Of a stretch of 64,000 nucleotides of DNA, positions 60,720-64,000 are shown in pieces (the stretch's first letter is position 1; each line of letters opens with the position of its first letter). The notes beneath the pieces were generated by a model. The model made no database searches. It saw only the letters and a list, made by a program, of their open reading frames with translations, and had not been told where the DNA came from. The translations under genes and the position numbers were made by a program. This DNA comes from Paraburkholderia edwinii (GTDB lineage: Bacteria > Pseudomonadota > Gammaproteobacteria > Burkholderiales > Burkholderiaceae): positions 2,790,001 to 2,854,000 of the forward strand of contig NZ_CP080096.1 of the NCBI RefSeq assembly GCF_019428685.1, read 5' to 3'.

Positions 60720-62690
60720 ATGCGCTTAGGAGTCTGCTACTACCCCGAACAATGGCCGCGCGAGAAATGGGAAAGCGACGCGCGCCGCATGGCCGAGCTC
60801 GGCATTCGCCGCGTGCGCATCGCTGAGTTCGCGTGGAGCCGGATGGAGCCAGAAGCGGGCCGTTACGAGTGGGAATGGCTTGATACCGTGATCGACGTGC
60901 TCGCGCGGCAGGGCCTCGAAGTCGTGCTCGGCACGCCGACCGCGGCGCCGCCGATGTGGCTCGTTCACCAGCATCCGGACGTTCTGCCGGTCGCGCAGAA
61001 CGGCATGACCTACAACTTCGGTTCGCGCCGCCACTACGACATTTCGAGCGACGTGTATCGCCAATACTGCGCGCGCATCGTCGAACAGATGGTGCGCCGC
61101 TACGGCAGACACCCCGCTGTCGTCGCGTGGCAAACCGATAACGAACTGGGCTGCCACGATACGGTGCCGACCTACACCGAAGTTGCACGCGCGCGCTTCG
61201 CGCAATGGCTCGAAACGCGCTATGGCGAAATCGGCGCATTGAACGACGCATGGGGCAACGTGTTCTGGAGCATGGAGTACCGCGGCTTCGATGAAATCGG
61301 CCTGCCGAACCGCACGCCGACCGATGCGAATCCGAGCCACTGGCTCGATTTCCGGCGCTTTATGTCGGCCGAAACCGCGAGCTTTCACGCACTGCAAGGC
61401 GATTTGATCCGCGAGCATGCGCCGGGGCGCGACCTGCTGCATAACTTTATGGGCTTTTTTACAGCCTTCGATCATTACGAGTTCGCGAAGAGCGGGCTCG
61501 ATGTCGCCGCATGGGACAGCTACCCGATTCCGCGCACCGAGGTGCTGTGGTTTGACGACGACGTCAAACATCGCTGGGCGCGCAGCGGCCATCCGGACAT
61601 TCCGTCGTTCAATCACGATCTGTATCGCGGCGTCGGCCGTGGCCGCATGTGGGTGATGGAACAGCAGGTTGGGCCCGTCAACTGGGCGCCTTACAACCCA
61701 ATCCCAAAAGCCGGGATGACACGGCTCTGGACATGGGACGCGTTCGCGCACGGCGCCGAGCTCGTGTCGTATTTCCGTTGGCGTCAGGCGCCGTTTGCGC
61801 AGGAGCAGATGCATTCGGGCATCAATGCGCCCGACGACACGCTGACGGCGGGCGGCCATGAAATTGCGCGGGTCGCGCGCGAGGTCGCGGCATTCGAATC
61901 CGAATTCGTTGCGAACGCAAGCAATGCGCGGCAGCAGCGCGCGCCGGTCGCCCTGCTGTTCGATTATGAAGCCGACTGGATCGTGCAGACCCAGCGGCAC
62001 GGCGCCGATTTCGACTATCAGCGCCTCGTGTTCGAGTGGTACAGCGCCTTTCGCTCGATGGGCATCGACGTCGATATGCTGTCGCCTCATGCCGATGTGT
62101 CGGGCTACGCGCTCGTCGTTGCGCCATCGCTGCCGATCGTGCCCGACAGTCTCGTCGCGCAGATCGCAAACAGCAATGCACAATGGCTATTCGGTCCGCG
62201 CAGCGGTTCGAGAACACGCGACTTCACGATTCCGGCCACGCTGCCGCCGGGTCCGTTGCAAGCCGCGTTGAACGTGCGCGTGCTGCAAAGCGAATCGCTG
62301 CGGCCCACGTTACGCCTGGGCGTGACGATCGACGGCGTCGCAGGGCACGGGCTACGCTGGCGCGATCACGTCGAAGCGGGCGGCGGCGTCACGGTCGGCG
62401 CGGCATTCGACGACGGCCTGCCCGCTATCGTGCAATCCGGGCGCGTGCGCATGGCCACCGCCTGCTTCGACGACGCATTGCTGCGCGCGCTGCTCGCGCG
62501 ATGCGCGCGCGAAGCCGGAATCGACGTGATAATGCTGCCCGAAGGCGTACGTTTGCAGCGCCTGGGCCGCCTGCGATTTATTTTCAATTACGGCGAGGTT
62601 GCATGGCGAGCTAACGCGCCGGACAATGCGCGTTTCGTGCTGGGTAATCGCGAGGTCGGACCGGCGGATGTCGCGGCGTGGGTCGTGTGA
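60720..62690 (+). CDS. Beta-galactosidase, GH42
   Basis: The 656-residue enzyme has the GH42 (alpha/beta)8 domain ('LGVCYYPEQWPREKWESDARRM' at the N-terminus), acid/base Glu142 in 'TDNELG' and nucleophile Glu314 in 'WVMEQQVGP', followed by the trimerisation and C-terminal domains. With no signal peptide it acts in the cytosol on beta-galactosides imported by the adjacent CUT1 system. Length is in the family's normal range. Confidence 0.94.
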   Translation: MRLGVCYYPEQWPREKWESDARRMAELGIRRVRIAEFAWSRMEPEAGRYEWEWLDTVIDVLARQGLEVVLGTPTAAPPMWLVHQHPDVLPVAQNGMTYNFGSRRHYDISSDVYRQYCARIVEQMVRRYGRHPAVVAWQTDNELGCHDTVPTYTEVARARFAQWLETRYGEIGALNDAWGNVFWSMEYRGFDEIGLPNRTPTDANPSHWLDFRRFMSAETASFHALQGDLIREHAPGRDLLHNFMGFFTAFDHYEFAKSGLDVAAWDSYPIPRTEVLWFDDDVKHRWARSGHPDIPSFNHDLYRGVGRGRMWVMEQQVGPVNWAPYNPIPKAGMTRLWTWDAFAHGAELVSYFRWRQAPFAQEQMHSGINAPDDTLTAGGHEIARVAREVAAFESEFVANASNARQQRAPVALLFDYEADWIVQTQRHGADFDYQRLVFEWYSAFRSMGIDVDMLSPHADVSGYALVVAPSLPIVPDSLVAQIANSNAQWLFGPRSGSRTRDFTIPATLPPGPLQAALNVRVLQSESLRPTLRLGVTIDGVAGHGLRWRDHVEAGGGVTVGAAFDDGLPAIVQSGRVRMATACFDDALLRALLARCAREAGIDVIMLPEGVRLQRLGRLRFIFNYGEVAWRANAPDNARFVLGNREVGPADVAAWVV

Positions 62691-62852
62691 ATCGGAAGCG
62701 GTGCTGATTCGACGGCGACGCTGCGCGCGGATCGGCGCGCGATGCAACGCGCATTGAGAGCGTAGTGTCAGCGGCAAGCAGGCCTTGTGCGTGCCGCTTC
62801 ACTCGCTCACATGGTGCGCGGCCCGTGCAGCGCAGTGATCCCCTCAGTAGCA

Positions 62853-64000
62853 ATGAACGCCCGACTCGTCGAACTCGCCCGTATTCCGCATTTCCTGCCT
62901 CTCGCAGCCGCAACGCTGATGCTCGGCGTCGCGATGTCGTTTACCGCGCCGTATCTGTCGCTGTTCGGCGTCGAGCAGGCCCAGATGACGCCGCTCATGC
63001 TCGGCGTCTTTATGACGTTGATCGCCGCAAGCGGCGTCGCGATCAGCGCGTGGGCCGGGAAGTGGTCGGACCGCCACGGGCACCATCGTCCGCTGCTGCT
63101 CGCGGCCTTGCTTCTGTCGGCGCTCGGCTATCTGCTGATCTGTTTCGTGCGCAACTATCATGCGCTGCTCGTCATCGGCATCGTGTTTCTCGGCGCGGGC
63201 GGCTCGGCGCTTTCGCTCGTGTTTTCATTCGGCCGCGCGGCGCTACCGGTGCGCGACGAAGCCGAGCGCGCGTTCGCAACGGCGACGCTGCGTACGCTGC
63301 TGTCGGTCGCATGGGTATTCGGTCCGTCGCTCGGCGCGCTCGTGCTGGCGGTGGCTAACTTCCATGGGCTTTTTCTGTTCGCGGCCGCAAGCTTTGCAGC
63401 CTGCGCCACGATTATCTGGCGCATGCACGAGGTGCCCGGCGGCGAATTGCATAGCGCGCCCGAGCATGTTCCCGGCGACCCGGCTTCTTCGCTCGAAGTC
63501 ACCACGCCGGAGCCGGAACAGCCCGTGCAGCCCGATTACACGCACCCGAGCGCGCCGGCGCGCCAGATCTGGCGTTCGGTCATCGCCCTGACGTTAATCG
63601 GCCTCGCCGCGAACGCGACGATGATCGTGCTGCCGCTGTACATCGTGCATGGCATGCATGGCGCGCGCATCGACGTGTCGATCATGCTCGGTCTCGGTGC
63701 GTTCCTTGAAATTCCGATGATGCTCGCGCTCGGCGCGCGCGGCGCGACGCTGAACAAAATGCGCTGGCTGGCCGCCTGTTCTATCGTGCACGTGATCTAT
63801 TTCGTCGCGATGGCGGCGGCCGGCTCGATCGATGTGCTGATTCCGATGCAGGCGCTCAGTGCGTTTGTCGTCGCGGTCACGTCGTGCCTCGGCATGACCT
63901 ATATCCAGGATCTGATGCCGAGCAAGCCGGGCGCGGCCACCGCGCTGTTCTTCAACGCATCGCGCGTCGGATCGATTCTGTCGGGCGTGTTGTCCGGCCT
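62853..64000 (+). CDS. SET-family sugar efflux transporter (3' end outside the window)
   Basis: The frame is open from ATG 62853 to the window edge (382 codons). The product is a 12-helix MFS carrier with the layout of SetA/SetB/SetC sugar exporters ('LSLFGVEQAQMTPLMLGVFMT', 'SVAWVFGPSLGALVL', 'YIQDLMPSKPGAATALFFN'). A hydrophilic insert rich in Glu, Pro and Gln lies mid-protein. SetA-type pumps export lactose and other glycosides; next to a beta-galactosidase operon it may relieve sugar overload. Confidence 0.88.
   Translation, partial: MNARLVELARIPHFLPLAAATLMLGVAMSFTAPYLSLFGVEQAQMTPLMLGVFMTLIAASGVAISAWAGKWSDRHGHHRPLLLAALLLSALGYLLICFVRNYHALLVIGIVFLGAGGSALSLVFSFGRAALPVRDEAERAFATATLRTLLSVAWVFGPSLGALVLAVANFHGLFLFAAASFAACATIIWRMHEVPGGELHSAPEHVPGDPASSLEVTTPEPEQPVQPDYTHPSAPARQIWRSVIALTLIGLAANATMIVLPLYIVHGMHGARIDVSIMLGLGAFLEIPMMLALGARGATLNKMRWLAACSIVHVIYFVAMAAAGSIDVLIPMQALSAFVVAVTSCLGMTYIQDLMPSKPGAATALFFNASRVGSILSGVLSG

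Noticed and set aside
1..64000. CRISPR arrays, tRNA/rRNA genes, insertion sequences, prophage or integrase genes
   Set aside because: No regularly spaced long repeats, no transposase or integrase motifs, and no tRNA- or rRNA-like segments were found on reading.

Overview
The window is 64 kb of GC-rich DNA from a beta-proteobacterium of the Burkholderiaceae, most likely Paraburkholderia or a close relative. The evidence is a Burkholderia-type trimeric porin, three small secreted DUF4148-type proteins, seven LysR regulators, NodT-type outer-membrane lipoproteins and dense GC-rich codon usage throughout. I see no rRNA, tRNA, CRISPR array, insertion sequence or phage. It reads as an accessory, metabolically versatile stretch of a large replicon: small catabolic and transport modules, each with its own regulator.

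Layout. 1-2.4 kb: tail of an outer-membrane efflux lipoprotein, flavohaemoglobin (NO detoxification) and an Asp/Asn beta-hydroxylase-like protein. 2.6-7 kb: three LysR genes in tandem and an MFS exporter. 7.1-12.7 kb: a metallo-beta-lactamase-fold hydrolase divergent from a LysR gene, then a CoA-transferase / HMG-CoA-lyase-type / MFS module that could import, activate and cleave a branched dicarboxylic acid. 12.7-21.8 kb: a second MBL-fold hydrolase coupled to a GntR/FCD regulator, divergent from an operon of alpha/beta hydrolase, SDR dehydrogenase and a complete CUT2 sugar ABC transporter. A very strong hairpin closes that operon and a PF04909 lactonase-like amidohydrolase follows. This looks like oxidative (dehydrogenase plus lactonase) catabolism of an unidentified sugar. 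21.9-23.4 kb: a phospholipase C/acid phosphatase-family enzyme.

23.4-29 kb: LysR, DUF485 protein, SSS symporter and nitrilase, convergent with a mandelate-racemase-type enolase. 29.2-35.5 kb: DHA2 exporter, chemoreceptor, an orphan NuoM-like subunit and a small exported protein. 35.7-39.3 kb: LD-carboxypeptidase, oxalate/formate-type MFS, a DUF4148 protein and a small cytosolic unknown. 39.6-47.8 kb: LysR, orphan OmpR-type response regulator and an RND efflux operon in permease-adaptor-outer-membrane order, followed by a DUF4148 protein. 47.8-52.5 kb: two-component operon whose third gene is a response regulator with a degenerate receiver; a porin lies divergently. 52.5-55.9 kb: a two-gene operon of mutually homologous unrecognised proteins that look like exported effectors, and a third DUF4148 protein. 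56-64 kb: LacI regulator divergent from a CUT1 sugar ABC operon (no ATPase) with GH42 beta-galactosidase and a SET-type sugar efflux pump cut by the window end.

The most novel items are the paralogous effector-like pair (52517-55542), the degenerate-receiver regulator in the two-component operon, the orphan NuoM, the CUT2 binding protein with a cysteine-bearing C-terminal extension, and a 16-bp inverted-repeat motif of the same architecture at two sites (38840 and 51014), with a weaker third at 47407.
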